A DNA stretch of 64,000 nt from the NCBI RefSeq assembly GCF_042434745.1, contig NZ_JBHLSS010000110.1; one strand, given 5' to 3'. Positions 21,281 to 30,684 of the stretch are shown here, in pieces (position 1 is the stretch's first letter; the number at the start of each line of letters is the position of its first letter). Below the pieces are notes generated by a model. That model was not told the DNA's origin and searched no databases. It saw only the letters and a list, made by a program, of their open reading frames with translations. Made by a program: the position numbers and the translations under genes. Origin of the DNA: Azotobacter paspali. Its GTDB lineage: Bacteria; Pseudomonadota; Gammaproteobacteria; Pseudomonadales; Pseudomonadaceae.

Positions 21281-23389
21281 TCAGACGCCGGATGCTTCGG
21301 CAGCGGCGACGTCCTTAATCGACAGCTTGATGCGGCCACGGTTGTCCACATCGAGTACCAGCACCTTCACCTCCTGGCCCTCCTTGAGTACGTCGGTGAC
21401 CTTCTCGATACGCTGGTCGCTGATCTGCGAGATATGTACCAAGCCATCCTTGCCCGGCAGGATATTGACGAAGGCTCCGAAGTCGACGATGCGCTCGACC
21501 TTGCCGACATAGATCTTGCCGATCTCGGCTTCGGCGGTGATGGACAGCACGCGCTGCTTGGCCGCCTCCGCCGCTTCGCGGGTTTCGCCGAAGATCTTGA
21601 TCGAACCGTCGTCCTCGATGTCAATGGAGGCCTTGGTTTCCTCGCAGATGGCGCGGATGGTGGCCCCCCCCTTGCCGATCACATCGCGGATCTTGTCCTG
21701 GTCGATCTTCATCGACAACATGGTCGGCGCGTTGGAGGACAGCTCGCTACGCGACTGGCCGATCACCTGGCCCATCTGACCAAGGATGTGCAGGCGGGCC
21801 TCCAGTGCCTGGTTCAGGGCGATCTCCATGATTTCCTCGGTGATGCCCTGGATCTTGATGTCCATCTGCAGCGCGGTGACACCAGCGGCGGTGCCGGCAA
21901 CCTTGAAGTCCATGTCGCCCAGATGATCCTCGTCGCCGAGGATGTCGGTCAGTACGGCGAATTTCTCGCCTTCCTTGACCAGCCCCATGGCGATACCGGC
22001 CACCGGTGCCTTCATCGGCACGCCGGCATCCATCAGCGCGAGCGAGGCACCACAGACCGATGCCATTGAGCTGGAACCGTTGGATTCGGTGATTTCCGAT
22101 ACCACGCGCACGGTGTAGGGGAAGCTGTCGTCCTTCGGCAGCATGGCCTGCACGCCACGGCGGGCCAGACGACCATGACCGATCTCGCGGCGACCGGCGC
22201 TGCCCATGCGACCGCACTCGCCGACCGAGAACGGCGGGAAGTTGTAGTGCAGCATGAAGCTGTCCTTGCGCTCGCCTTCCAAGGTGTCGAGCACCTGGGC
22301 ATCGCGCGCGGTGCCCAGGGTGGCCACCACCAGCGCCTGAGTTTCGCCACGAGTGAACAAAGCCGAGCCGTGGGTCTTCGGCAGGACGCCAACTTCGATC
22401 TTCAGCGGACGTACGGTGCGGTTGTCACGACCGTCGATCCGCGGTTTGCCGTCGACGATGTTCTGACGCACGGTCCGGTACTCGATCAGACCGAAGGCCT
22501 CCTTGACCTCGGCGACGGATGGCTGTCCCTCCGCATCGCCAGCCAGCCGGGCGATGGTCTGCTCGCGCAGCTCATCCAGGCGGCCATAGCGCTCCTGCTT
22601 GACGGTGATGGTGTAGGCTTGCGAGATGGCCTCGCCGAATTCGGCGCGGATGGCCTCGAGCAGCGCGGTGTTCTCGACCGGCGGCTGCCAGTCCCAGGCC
22701 GACCGACCGGCCTCGGCAGCGAACTCCTTGATGGCCTGGATCACCGCCTGGAACTCTTCATGAGCGAACAGCACGGCGCCGAGCATCTGGTCCTCGGTCA
22801 GCTCTTCGGCTTCGGACTCGACCATCAGCACGGCGGACTCGGTACCGGCCACCACCATGTCGAGGCGGGAAGCCTTGAGCTGCTCGTAGCTGGGGTTGAG
22901 TAGATAGCCGGTTTCCTCGTGGAAACCCACGCGAGCGGCACCGATCGGACCGTTGAAGGGAATACCGGAGACGGCCAGAGCGGCCGAGGTGCCGATCATC
23001 GAGGCGATATCCGGATCGGTCTTCTTGCTGGTGGACAGCACAGTGCAGATCACCTGCACCTCGTTCATGAAGCCCTCGGGGAACAATGGGCGGATCGGCC
23101 GGTCGATCAGGCGCGAAGTCAGGGTTTCCTTCTCGGAAGGACGGCCTTCGCGCTTGAAGAAACCGCCGGGAATGCGGCCGGCGGCGTAAGTCTTTTCCTG
23201 ATAGTGCACGGACAGCGGGAAGAAGCCCTTGCCCGGATCGGCCTGCTTGGCGGCGACCACGGTGACCAGCACGGTCACCTCATCGTCGATGGTGACCAGC
23301 ACGGCCCCGGAGGCCTGGCGGGCGATGCGGCCGGTCTCCAGGGTAACGGTCGACTGACCGAACTGGAATGTTTTGATAACCGGATTCAC
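21281..23389 (-). CDS. pnp: Polyribonucleotide nucleotidyltransferase (PNPase)
   Basis: A 702-residue 3'-to-5' phosphorolytic exoribonuclease of the RNA degradosome. It has two RNase PH-like domains (the second holds the active site, about residues 330-540, with FMLHYNFPPFSVGE), a KH domain with the GKGGATIRAI loop near residue 565, and a C-terminal S1 domain (VGKVERIVDFGAFVNILPGKDGLVHISQI). The start is a GTG at 23389 (VNPVIKTFQFGQ) with GAGAAGGA upstream; the open frame extends further but without homology. It is the last gene of the minus-strand block, 164 bases after rpsO, where mRNA processing by RNase III is known in E. coli. Confidence 0.97.
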   Translation of the reverse strand: MNPVIKTFQFGQSTVTLETGRIARQASGAVLVTIDDEVTVLVTVVAAKQADPGKGFFPLSVHYQEKTYAAGRIPGGFFKREGRPSEKETLTSRLIDRPIRPLFPEGFMNEVQVICTVLSTSKKTDPDIASMIGTSAALAVSGIPFNGPIGAARVGFHEETGYLLNPSYEQLKASRLDMVVAGTESAVLMVESEAEELTEDQMLGAVLFAHEEFQAVIQAIKEFAAEAGRSAWDWQPPVENTALLEAIRAEFGEAISQAYTITVKQERYGRLDELREQTIARLAGDAEGQPSVAEVKEAFGLIEYRTVRQNIVDGKPRIDGRDNRTVRPLKIEVGVLPKTHGSALFTRGETQALVVATLGTARDAQVLDTLEGERKDSFMLHYNFPPFSVGECGRMGSAGRREIGHGRLARRGVQAMLPKDDSFPYTVRVVSEITESNGSSSMASVCGASLALMDAGVPMKAPVAGIAMGLVKEGEKFAVLTDILGDEDHLGDMDFKVAGTAAGVTALQMDIKIQGITEEIMEIALNQALEARLHILGQMGQVIGQSRSELSSNAPTMLSMKIDQDKIRDVIGKGGATIRAICEETKASIDIEDDGSIKIFGETREAAEAAKQRVLSITAEAEIGKIYVGKVERIVDFGAFVNILPGKDGLVHISQISDQRIEKVTDVLKEGQEVKVLVLDVDNRGRIKLSIKDVAAAEASGV

Positions 23390-23487
23390 GGTATTTTCCT
23401 TCTCTATTGTTGCCTTGGGGAAATCCTCAGGAAGTCGGGAGTCGGACCCGAAGACGCCTCCTGAAAAACCGGAAGCCGAAAGCAAGA

Positions 23488-23543
23488 AGCTGGAAGCAAG
23501 CCCGATGTCCCGCTTCCAGCCCCTCACTTGCAGCTTCCAGCTC
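23488..23543. repeat. GCTGGAAGC/GCTTCCAGC palindromic repeats between rpsO and pnp
   Basis: AGCTGGAAGC at 23488-23497 is followed by inverted copies at 23512-23520 and 23530-23543. The same unit occurs between rbfA and infB. It can fold into alternative hairpins in the pnp leader. Confidence 0.6.
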
Positions 23544-23553
23544 GATGCACGTC

Positions 23554-23823
23554 TTAGCGACGCAGACCCAGACGACCGATCAGGGTGCTGTAACGAGTGG
23601 TGTCCTTACCCTTCAGGTAGTCCAGCAGCTTGCGGCGCTGGTTGACCATACGGATCAGACCGCGACGGGAGTGGTGATCCTTGCCGTTGGCCTTGAAGTG
23701 GTCCTGCAGCTTGTTGATATTGGCAGTCAGCAGGGCAACCTGCACTTCCGGAGAACCGGTATCGCCTTCAGCTTGCTTGTACTCGTTAACGATCTGGGCT
23801 TTTTCTTCAACGGTGAGTGCCAT
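23554..23823 (-). CDS. rpsO: 30S ribosomal protein S15
   Basis: An 89-residue primary 16S rRNA-binding protein of the small subunit platform. The four-helix protein is complete, with GDTGSPEVQVALLTANINKLQDH and the rRNA-contacting DHHSRRGLIRMVNQRRKLLDYL near residues 45-66. The ATG at 23823 gives the usual MALTVEEKAQI. It sits between truB and pnp in the conserved order; in other bacteria S15 represses its own mRNA through a leader pseudoknot, which was not modelled here. Confidence 0.98.
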   Translation of the reverse strand: MALTVEEKAQIVNEYKQAEGDTGSPEVQVALLTANINKLQDHFKANGKDHHSRRGLIRMVNQRRKLLDYLKGKDTTRYSTLIGRLGLRR

Positions 23824-23955
23824 GATGGGCATCCTCTTTATCGGGAAACCGTGTGGGCCAATGCGGCGCCGGACGGCTTCAGCAGGCCGGGAATGGCTTC
23901 CCGTGTTTGAGAAAAGAGGCATGACCGTGCCTGCTGACAGCCACCCTCGCATCGG

Positions 23956-24873
23956 TCATTCCGACCGAATCAGTCGACGCGGCGCGATGCGCCCGTCGTC
24001 GCCCACTTCACCGATACCGATGAAGCGGCCCGTATGATCCTGCACCCGCACCATGCCGAACTTCGGCGACTGCGGCGCGCGCACCGGCTGCCCGTGCAGC
24101 CAGTAATAGCTGCTGTGCTCGGAGAGCTGCAGCAACGGCCAATGCTCCAGACCGCTGTCCGCCGGCAGCAGGAAAGGGTCGAGCGCCTCGCTACCACCTT
24201 CGGCATGGGCCTGCTCAAGGGCCGCGAGGCTGACCGTCCGGGCCAGCCCGAAAGGTCCGGCCTGGGTCCTGTGCAACTCCGCGACGTGCGCTCCGAATCC
24301 GAGCACCTGGCCGATGTCCTCGACCAGGGAACGCACATAGGTGCCCTTGCTGCAAGCCACCGCCAGCCGCGCGAACGGTGGCTCGAAGGCCAGCAGTTCC
24401 AGGCGCGCAATAGTAACAGAACGTGCTTCGCGCTCCACCACCTCGCCGGCCCTGGCCAGCTTGTAGAGCGGCTGCCCGTCACGTTTGAGCGCCGAGTACA
24501 TGGGCGGGACCTGGCTGATCTCGCCGCGGAAATCCGCCAGTACCGACTCCAGCGCATCGCGCCCGAGCTGCACGTCACGTCGCTCGAGCACCTCACCCTC
24601 GGCGTCGCCGGTAGTCGTGGTCACGCCGAGGTGCATCAGGGTCTCGTAACCCTTGTCGGCATCCAGCAGGTACTGGGAAAATTTGGTCGCCTCGCCGAAA
24701 CACAGCGGCAGCACACCGGTGGCCAACGGGTCGAGGCTACCGGTATGCCCGGCCTTCTCGGCGTTCAAAAGCCAGCGCACCTTCTGCAACGCGGCGTTGG
24801 AGGTCAGTCCATGCGGCTTGTCGAGGACCAGGATGCCGTCGACCTTGCGGCGGATACGTTTACCCTGGGTCAC
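23956..24873 (-). CDS. truB: tRNA pseudouridine(55) synthase
   Basis: A 305-residue enzyme that makes the universal pseudouridine in the T-loop of tRNA. The catalytic Asp lies in HTGSLDPLATGVLPLCFG (about residue 48), preceded by GILVLDKPHGLTSN and followed by KGYETLMHLGVTTTTGDAEG. The C-terminal part is a PUA-like domain. It begins three bases after the rbfA stop and precedes rpsO at 132 bases, the standard order. Confidence 0.96.
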   Translation of the reverse strand: MTQGKRIRRKVDGILVLDKPHGLTSNAALQKVRWLLNAEKAGHTGSLDPLATGVLPLCFGEATKFSQYLLDADKGYETLMHLGVTTTTGDAEGEVLERRDVQLGRDALESVLADFRGEISQVPPMYSALKRDGQPLYKLARAGEVVEREARSVTIARLELLAFEPPFARLAVACSKGTYVRSLVEDIGQVLGFGAHVAELHRTQAGPFGLARTVSLAALEQAHAEGGSEALDPFLLPADSGLEHWPLLQLSEHSSYYWLHGQPVRAPQSPKFGMVRVQDHTGRFIGIGEVGDDGRIAPRRLIRSE

Positions 24874-24876
24874 ACG

Positions 24877-25266
24877 TCACTCCTCGCCCTTGCCTGTATG
24901 CAGCCGATCTTCGGCCACGGCACGCTCGATCAGCGCCGACAGCTCGACGCCCCGGCGAACGCTCGCGTCATAGCTGAAGTGCAGTTGCGGTACGCTGCGC
25001 AACTTCATCGACTTGCCCAGTTGCATGCGTAAAAAACTAGCTGCCTCGTGGAGAATCTCCAGGTTTCGCTCGATCTCGTCGGCGCTGTCCTCCTTGCCCA
25101 TGACGGTGATGAACACCTTGGCATGGGACAAGTCACGCGCCACCTCCACTGCCGTCACGGTGATCATTCCGAGGCGCGGATCCTTAATCTCGCGCTGAAT
25201 CAGAAAGGACAGCTCACGCTGCATCTGATCGCCGATGCGCTGGGTGCGACTGTAGTCTTTGGCCAT
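24877..25266 (-). CDS. rbfA: 30S ribosome-binding factor A
   Basis: A 129-residue KH-fold protein needed for late 16S rRNA maturation and cold adaptation. Family text is clear: RTQRIGDQMQRELSFLIQREIKDPRLGMITVTAVEVARDLSHAKVF is the helix plus the central strand, read here from residues 7-52, and SFLRMQLGKSMKLRSVPQLHF follows. The length is normal. It sits between infB (92-base gap with a repeat) and truB (three bases). Confidence 0.96.
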   Translation of the reverse strand: MAKDYSRTQRIGDQMQRELSFLIQREIKDPRLGMITVTAVEVARDLSHAKVFITVMGKEDSADEIERNLEILHEAASFLRMQLGKSMKLRSVPQLHFSYDASVRRGVELSALIERAVAEDRLHTGKGEE

Positions 25267-25286
25267 ATTTCGCCTCTCAAATAAGC

Positions 25287-25344
25287 CAAAAGCTGGAAGC
25301 CGCCCCCGGAAACCTGCCGGCCTCCGGATTCGCGCTTCCAGCTT
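25287..25344. repeat. Inverted repeat in the infB-rbfA gap
   Basis: AAGCTGGAAGC near 25290-25300 and GCTTCCAGCTT at 25334-25344 form an 11-bp inverted repeat around a GC-rich loop. It is the same unit as at 23488-23543. Confidence 0.6.
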
Positions 25345-25358
25345 CGTGCTTGCGCGCG

Positions 25359-27869
25359 TCAGAGCGAACGCGCCACCTGGACCTTCTCGTACACTTCGAT
25401 CTTGTCACCGACCTTGACGTCGTTGTAGCTCTTCACGCCAATACCGCACTCCATGCCGGCCCGGACTTCGGACACGTCGTCCTTGAAACGGCGCAGGGAC
25501 TCCAACTCGCCCTCGAAGATCACCACGTCGTCGCGCAGCACACGGATCGGGCGATTGCGATGAACGTTGCCCTCGAGCACCATGCAACCGGCGATGGCGC
25601 CGAACTTCGGCGAACGGAACACGTCACGCACTTCCGCGACGCCCAGAATGTTCTCCCGCACCTCGCTGCCCAACATGCCCGACAGGGCCTTCTTGACGTC
25701 CTCGATGATGTCGTAGATGACGTTGTAGTAACGCAGATCCAGACCTTCCTGCTCGACGATCTTACGTGCGCCGGCATCGGCGCGCACGTTGAAGCCGAAC
25801 AGCACGGCATTGGAAGCCAGGCCCAGGTTGGCATCGCTCTCGGTGATACCGCCGACGCCACCGCCTACCACGCGTACCTGGACCTCCTCGTTGCCAAGCT
25901 CGGACAGAGCACCCTGCAGGGCCTCCAGCGAGCCGCGCATGTCGGCCTTGAGGACGATGTTGAGCGTCTTCTTCTCGTCCTGCCCCATGGTTTCGAAGAT
26001 GTTTTCCAGCTTCGCCGAATGCTGACGAGCCAGCTTGACCTCGCGAAACTTGCCCTGCCGGAACAGCGCCACTTCACGGGCCTTCTTCTCGTCGGTAACC
26101 ACTGTCAGTTCGTCGCCGGCATCCGGGGTGGAATCCAGACCGAGAATCTCCACCGGAATCGATGGACCGGCCTCCTTGAGCGGTTGGCCATTCTCATCGA
26201 GCATTGCCCGCACACGGCCGAAGTTGACACCGGCGAGAACGACATCGCCTTGGCGCAGCGTGCCGTTCTGCACGAGCACGGTCGCCACCGGACCGCGCCC
26301 CTTGTCTAGGCGCGACTCGATCACCACTCCACGACCCGGAGCGCTCGGCGTGGCCTTCAGCTCCAATACTTCGGCCTGCAGCAACACGGCTTCGAGTAGT
26401 TCGTCGATGCCGGTACCGGCCTTCGCAGAGACATGGACGAACTGGGTATCGCCACCCCACTCCTCGGGAATCACATCGCGAGCGGCCAGATCGTTCTTGA
26501 CCCGGTCCGGATCGGCTTCCGGCTTGTCGATCTTGTTCACCGCCACGACGATCGGCACACCAGCCGCCTTGGCATGTTGAATGGCTTCCTCGGTCTGCGG
26601 CATCACGCCGTCGTCGGCCGCCACCACCAAGATGACGATATCGGTGGCCTTGGCGCCCCGGGCACGCATCGCGGTAAACGCGGCATGGCCGGGAGTATCG
26701 AGGAAAGTGATCATGCCGCGATCGGTTTCCACATGATAGGCGCCGATGTGCTGGGTGATACCGCCCGCCTCGCCGGTCGCTACCTTGGTACGGCGAATGT
26801 AGTCAAGCAGCGAGGTTTTGCCATGGTCGACGTGCCCCATGACCGTGACCACCGGTGCACGCGCCTCGGCTTCGCCCTCGAACTTGAGGGATTCGGCCAA
26901 CTGCTCCTCCAGTGCATTCTCGCTGACCAGCTTAACCTTATGCCCCAACTCCTCGGCCACCAGTTGGGCGGTTTCCCGGTCGAGTACCTGGTTGATGGTC
27001 ACCGGCGTGCCCATCTTGAACATGAACTTGATGACCTCGGCCGCCTTGACCGCCATCTGCTGAGCCAGTTCGGCAACAGTGATGGTCTCACCGATGGTCA
27101 CCTCGCGCACGACAGGGCCGGTCGGGCTCTGGAAGCCATGCTGATTGCGCTTCTTCAGCTTCGACTTGCCTCCACGACCACCGCGGCGACCGAAACCTTC
27201 ACCGTCTTCGTCGACACTGCGTACCACTGCACGGGCAGCCGGCGCCTTGTCCTTGATGGAGGGACGATGCTGGGCGTTCTTGCGCTCGCGCCGCTCATCA
27301 TCGACATTGCGTACCTTTTCCTTGTCGACACGACGCGGCTCTTCCCGCTTGCGCTCTTCACTGGCGGGCGGAGCGGCGACGGGCTCGGGCACCACGCCAA
27401 GCGCCAATTCCGGCTCCTTGGCCGCTACCGCAGCGACGGCAGGCGCCTCGGCCTGGCGCTGAGCCTCCTGCTCGGCAGCACGACGCCTAGCTTCCTCCTC
27501 AGCCTTCTGGCGCACAGCAGCCTCCTCAACGGCACGCTGCTCCTCGAGCTCACGCTGCTTCTCGGCCTCGAGTTCGTCAGGGCTGCGCTTGACATAAGTC
27601 TTTTTCTTGCGGACCTCAACACTGATGGTCTTGCTACCGGCGACCCTTAAAGTAGTCGTGGTCTTGCGCTGCAAGGTGATCTTGCGCGGCTCCTCCAACT
27701 TCACGCCATGGCTGCCCTTGAGGTGAGCCAACAGGGCCTGCTTTTCATTGTCGGTCACTACCTGCTCGGCGCTGGTATGCGACAGGCCTGCCTCACGCAT
27801 CTGCTGCAGCAGGCGCTCGACCGGTGTATCGACCACCAGGGCCAGTTCTTTCACCGTGACTTGCGTCAT
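25359..27869 (-). CDS. infB: Translation initiation factor IF-2
   Basis: An 836-residue GTPase that places initiator tRNA on the 30S subunit. The N-terminal IF2_N domain (VKELALVVDTPVERLLQQMREAG) is followed by a long charged, Ala/Glu/Arg-rich linker (about residues 95-260). The G domain has VVTVMGHVDHGKTSLLDYI (G1, about residue 345), DTPGHAAF (G3) and VAVNKIDKPEADP (G4), then beta-barrel domains and the fMet-binding C-terminal domain. Internal starts may give shorter isoforms, as in E. coli; this was not resolved. The initiator tRNA gene at 30023 is upstream in the same cluster. Confidence 0.97.
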   Translation of the reverse strand: MTQVTVKELALVVDTPVERLLQQMREAGLSHTSAEQVVTDNEKQALLAHLKGSHGVKLEEPRKITLQRKTTTTLRVAGSKTISVEVRKKKTYVKRSPDELEAEKQRELEEQRAVEEAAVRQKAEEEARRRAAEQEAQRQAEAPAVAAVAAKEPELALGVVPEPVAAPPASEERKREEPRRVDKEKVRNVDDERRERKNAQHRPSIKDKAPAARAVVRSVDEDGEGFGRRGGRGGKSKLKKRNQHGFQSPTGPVVREVTIGETITVAELAQQMAVKAAEVIKFMFKMGTPVTINQVLDRETAQLVAEELGHKVKLVSENALEEQLAESLKFEGEAEARAPVVTVMGHVDHGKTSLLDYIRRTKVATGEAGGITQHIGAYHVETDRGMITFLDTPGHAAFTAMRARGAKATDIVILVVAADDGVMPQTEEAIQHAKAAGVPIVVAVNKIDKPEADPDRVKNDLAARDVIPEEWGGDTQFVHVSAKAGTGIDELLEAVLLQAEVLELKATPSAPGRGVVIESRLDKGRGPVATVLVQNGTLRQGDVVLAGVNFGRVRAMLDENGQPLKEAGPSIPVEILGLDSTPDAGDELTVVTDEKKAREVALFRQGKFREVKLARQHSAKLENIFETMGQDEKKTLNIVLKADMRGSLEALQGALSELGNEEVQVRVVGGGVGGITESDANLGLASNAVLFGFNVRADAGARKIVEQEGLDLRYYNVIYDIIEDVKKALSGMLGSEVRENILGVAEVRDVFRSPKFGAIAGCMVLEGNVHRNRPIRVLRDDVVIFEGELESLRRFKDDVSEVRAGMECGIGVKSYNDVKVGDKIEVYEKVQVARSL

Positions 27870-27896
27870 GCATCTCTCTCCTCAGGCCGCTAATGC

Positions 27897-29378
27897 TTAC
27901 TCGAACCAATGGGCTCGGGCGGCCATGATCAACTTGCCGGCACGCTCTTCATCCATGCCGTCGATGTCGAGCAGGTCATCAATCGACTGCTCGGCTAGGT
28001 CTTCGCGGGTAATGACCCCGCGCATCGCCAGCTCAACCGCCAGCTCCTTGTCCATACCCTCGAGCGAGAGCAGGTCTTCGGCCGGATGGGCTTCCACCAG
28101 CTTTTCTTCAGTAGCAATAGCCTTGGTCAGCAGGCGATCCTTAGCGCGCGCGCGCAACTCGTTGACGATTTCCTCATCGAAACCATCAATGGCGAGCATC
28201 TCTTCCATCGGTACATAGGCAATCTCTTCTAGGCTGGTGAAGCCTTCCTCCACCAGCACCTGCGCCAACTCCTCGTCGACTTCAAGCTCTTCGACAAAGG
28301 AGCGCAGGATGTCGCCCGTCTCGGCTCGTTGCTTGGCCTGGATATCGGCCTCGGTCATCACATTCAGGGTCCAACCGGTCAGTTGGCTGGCCAGCCGCAC
28401 GTTCTGCCCGCCGCGACCGATGGCCTGAGCCAGGTTGTCGTCGGCCACGGCGACATCCATCGCATGGGCATCCTCGTCGACGATGATCGCCGCCACCTCG
28501 GCCGGAGCCATCGCGTTGATCACGAACTGGGCCGGATTATCGTCCCACAGCACGATATCGACACGCTCCCCCCCCAGCTCGCCGGAAACGGCCTGCACAC
28601 GAGAACCGCGCATGCCGATGCAGGCCCCCTGCGGATCAATACGTTTGTCCTTGGAACGCACGGCGATCTTGGCGCGCGACCCCGGATCACGGGAAGCAGC
28701 CTTCACCTCGATCAACCCTTCGGCGATTTCCGGCACCTCAATGCGGAACAACTCGATAAGCATGCCCGGTGCGGTACGCGACAGGATCAACTGCGGACCG
28801 CGGTTCTCCGGGCGAATCTCCTTCAGCAAAGCCCGTACCCGCGCACCGACCCGGAAGGTCTCGCGAGGGATGATATCCTCCCTCGCCAGCAGCGCCTCGG
28901 CATTGTTGCCGAGATCGACGATGACATTGTCCCGGGTCACCTTTTTAACGGTGCCGGAAATGATCTCCCCCACACGTTCGCGGTAGACATCCACCACCTG
29001 GGCACGCTCAGCCTCCCGCACCTTCTGCACGATCACCTGCTTGGCAGTCTGCGCGGCAATTCGACCGAACTCAATGGACTCGATCTTTTCCTCGATTACA
29101 TCCCCCACCTTGACGTCAGGCTTGCGCTCATGGGCCTCGTCGAGCGTCAGTTCGGTAGCCGGATTCTCCAGCAAATCGTCCTCGACGACGGTCCAGCGAC
29201 GGAAAGTGTCGTACGCGCCGCTTTGACGGTTGATCTGCACACGCAGATCGACATCGTCCTCGTAGCGCTTCTTGGTGGCAGTGGCCAGCGCCAGCTCCAG
29301 GGCCTCGAAAATCACACCAGCCGGAACGCCCTTTTCATTGGACACCGACTCAACTACCAGCAGTACTTCTTTGCTCAT
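27897..29378 (-). CDS. nusA: Transcription termination/antitermination factor NusA
   Basis: A 493-residue RNA polymerase-binding factor for pausing, termination and rRNA antitermination. Domains in order are the N-terminal polymerase-binding domain (residues 1 to about 130), an S1 domain (GEIISGTVKKVTRDNVIVDLG), two KH domains (DPQGACIGMRGSRVQAVSGEL and DDNLAQAIGRGGQNVRLASQL), and two C-terminal acidic repeats (EEGFTSLEEIAYVP and MRGVITREDLAEQSIDDLLD) as in E. coli. It lies 27 bases before infB and 47 after rimP, and is known to regulate its own operon. Confidence 0.97.
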   Translation of the reverse strand: MSKEVLLVVESVSNEKGVPAGVIFEALELALATATKKRYEDDVDLRVQINRQSGAYDTFRRWTVVEDDLLENPATELTLDEAHERKPDVKVGDVIEEKIESIEFGRIAAQTAKQVIVQKVREAERAQVVDVYRERVGEIISGTVKKVTRDNVIVDLGNNAEALLAREDIIPRETFRVGARVRALLKEIRPENRGPQLILSRTAPGMLIELFRIEVPEIAEGLIEVKAASRDPGSRAKIAVRSKDKRIDPQGACIGMRGSRVQAVSGELGGERVDIVLWDDNPAQFVINAMAPAEVAAIIVDEDAHAMDVAVADDNLAQAIGRGGQNVRLASQLTGWTLNVMTEADIQAKQRAETGDILRSFVEELEVDEELAQVLVEEGFTSLEEIAYVPMEEMLAIDGFDEEIVNELRARAKDRLLTKAIATEEKLVEAHPAEDLLSLEGMDKELAVELAMRGVITREDLAEQSIDDLLDIDGMDEERAGKLIMAARAHWFE

Positions 29379-29425
29379 CGTACGCTTGCCTTTCGCAATC
29401 CATAGGGATCCGCGGGATCCGCGTC

Positions 29426-29884
29426 TCAGTCAAAACGGGGAATGATATTGGCTTTATCGATCAGATCGATCGGCAACAGATATTCATGATCGTCCACCAG
29501 AACGACCACGTCCTGATCTTCGACGCCACGCAGGAGCCCTTGGAAGTTGCGCCGTCCCTCGAACGGGGAGCGCAGCCTGATCTTCACCTGCTCACCGGCA
29601 CAACGAACGAACTGTTCGAGCGTGAACAGCGGCCGATCCATACCAGGAGAGGAAACTTCAAGGGTGTATTCGCTACTGATCGGATCCTCCACATCGAGCA
29701 CACCACTAATCTGACGACTGACCTTCTCGCAATCATCGATGAGGATGCCATCGGCGTGATCAATATAGACCCGCAGCAACGAGTGCCGCCCCTGCGACAG
29801 GAATTCGACGCCCCAACATTCATAGCCGAGAGCCTCGACCACCGGGGCCAACAAGGCCTGCAACTGTTCTAGCTTGCTCGACAC
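29426..29884 (-). CDS. rimP: Ribosome maturation factor RimP
   Basis: A 152-residue factor for 30S maturation. Family landmarks are LEQLQALLAPVVEALGYECWGVEF, LRVYIDHADGI with DDCEKVSRQISGVLDVEDPI, and EVSSPGMDRPLFT. The start is a GTG at 29884 with GAGGGGG six bases ahead; no ATG lies at the expected place. It is the first protein gene of the rimP-nusA-infB-rbfA-truB-rpsO-pnp series and follows the initiator tRNA gene across two terminator-like hairpins. Confidence 0.95.
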   Translation of the reverse strand: MSSKLEQLQALLAPVVEALGYECWGVEFLSQGRHSLLRVYIDHADGILIDDCEKVSRQISGVLDVEDPISSEYTLEVSSPGMDRPLFTLEQFVRCAGEQVKIRLRSPFEGRRNFQGLLRGVEDQDVVVLVDDHEYLLPIDLIDKANIIPRFD

Positions 29885-29910
29885 CTGACCCCCTCGCGCA
29901 TGCTGTGCAA

Positions 29911-29935
29911 ATAAAAAATGGGCGAAACGCCCATT
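29911..29935 (-). terminator. Hairpin with U-run in the rimP leader
   Basis: Read on the minus strand: AATGGGCG, loop TTT, CGCCCATT, then TTTTAT. It lies only 27 bases upstream of the rimP start, so rimP transcription must read through it or start inside it. Possible attenuator. Confidence 0.75.
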
Positions 29936-29989
29936 CCCTTCATCATCTTCGCCATGTGTGCCGCTTGCCGGCACTTGCTTTCACCTAGC

Positions 29990-30012
29990 AAAAAGCCCCT
30001 AAAAAGGGGCTT
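29990..30012 (-). terminator. Terminator after the initiator tRNA gene
   Basis: Minus-strand AAGCCCCT, loop TTTT, AGGGGCTT, then TTTGC: an 8-bp stem with a U-run, 11 bases after the encoded CCA of the tRNA. Confidence 0.85.
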
Positions 30013-30022
30013 CTGCGACAAC

Positions 30023-30099
<77 letters not shown>

Positions 30100-30167
30100 T
30101 CAAAAGCTGGAGCGGAAGTATACGCACGACCTTCACGCCTGGTCAACCTAACTTCCGCCGACAAGAA

Positions 30168-30187
30168 GACCCGCTAATTAGCGGGCC
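30168..30187 (-). terminator. Hairpin after tRNA-Leu
   Basis: CCCGCT, loop AATT, AGCGGG, followed on the minus strand by TCTTCTT. A weak U-rich tail; likely the tRNA-Leu transcript end or a processing site. Confidence 0.6.
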
Positions 30188-30195
30188 TCTTGATT

Positions 30196-30281
30196 TGGTA
30201 CCGAGGAGGGGACTCGAACCCCTACAGCCTATGGCCACTACCACCTCAAGGTAGCGTGTCTACCAATTCCACCACCTCGGC
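30196..30281 (-). tRNA. tRNA-Leu (GAG)
   Basis: An 86-base type II tRNA with encoded CCA. The anticodon stem-loop CTACC-TTGAGGT-GGTAG gives anticodon GAG, a long variable arm (TGGCCATAGGCTG) follows, and the T-arm GGGGTTCGAGTCCCC is canonical. It lies nine bases after the secG stop. Confidence 0.97.
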
Positions 30282-30289
30282 AAAAACCT

Positions 30290-30679
30290 TTACTTCTGCT
30301 CGGGAGCCTGCGGCACGTCTACGGCATCACCCGCAGGTTTCCGCTCCTCAAGCACCGGTACATCCTCCGCCGCCGGCTTCTTCTGCTGAACTTCCAACAC
30401 CGCCGGATCCGGAAGACCGACTTTGCTCAGCGAGTCAGCCTTCTCCTTGGCCAGAAACCCCAATCCAAGGCTGGTCAGGAAAAAAGCGGCAGCAAGTATA
30501 GCAGTAACGCGACTCAGGAAGGTAGAGGAGCCCTGGCTACCAAAAACAGTGGCCGACGCACCAGAACCGAAAGAGGCACCCGCCTCCGCGCCCTTACCCT
30601 GCTGAATTAGCACTAGCGCGATTACACCCAGCGCAGCCAACAGGTGAAAGACGATAACGATCGTTTCTGTTTCCAGCAT
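30290..30679 (-). CDS. secG: Preprotein translocase subunit SecG
   Basis: A 129-residue inner-membrane subunit of SecYEG that assists protein export. There are two membrane helices (about residues 4-24 and 55-76) separated by the conserved cytoplasmic loop LIQQGKGAEAGASFGSGAS with the FGS repeat. The C-terminal tail of about 50 residues is hydrophilic and Pro/Glu/Lys-rich, as in other pseudomonads. In related genomes tpiA precedes it; here only a remnant does (30685-30721). tRNA-Leu and tRNA-fMet follow. Confidence 0.96.
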   Translation of the reverse strand: MLETETIVIVFHLLAALGVIALVLIQQGKGAEAGASFGSGASATVFGSQGSSTFLSRVTAILAAAFFLTSLGLGFLAKEKADSLSKVGLPDPAVLEVQQKKPAAEDVPVLEERKPAGDAVDVPQAPEQK

Positions 30680-30684
30680 CTTCT

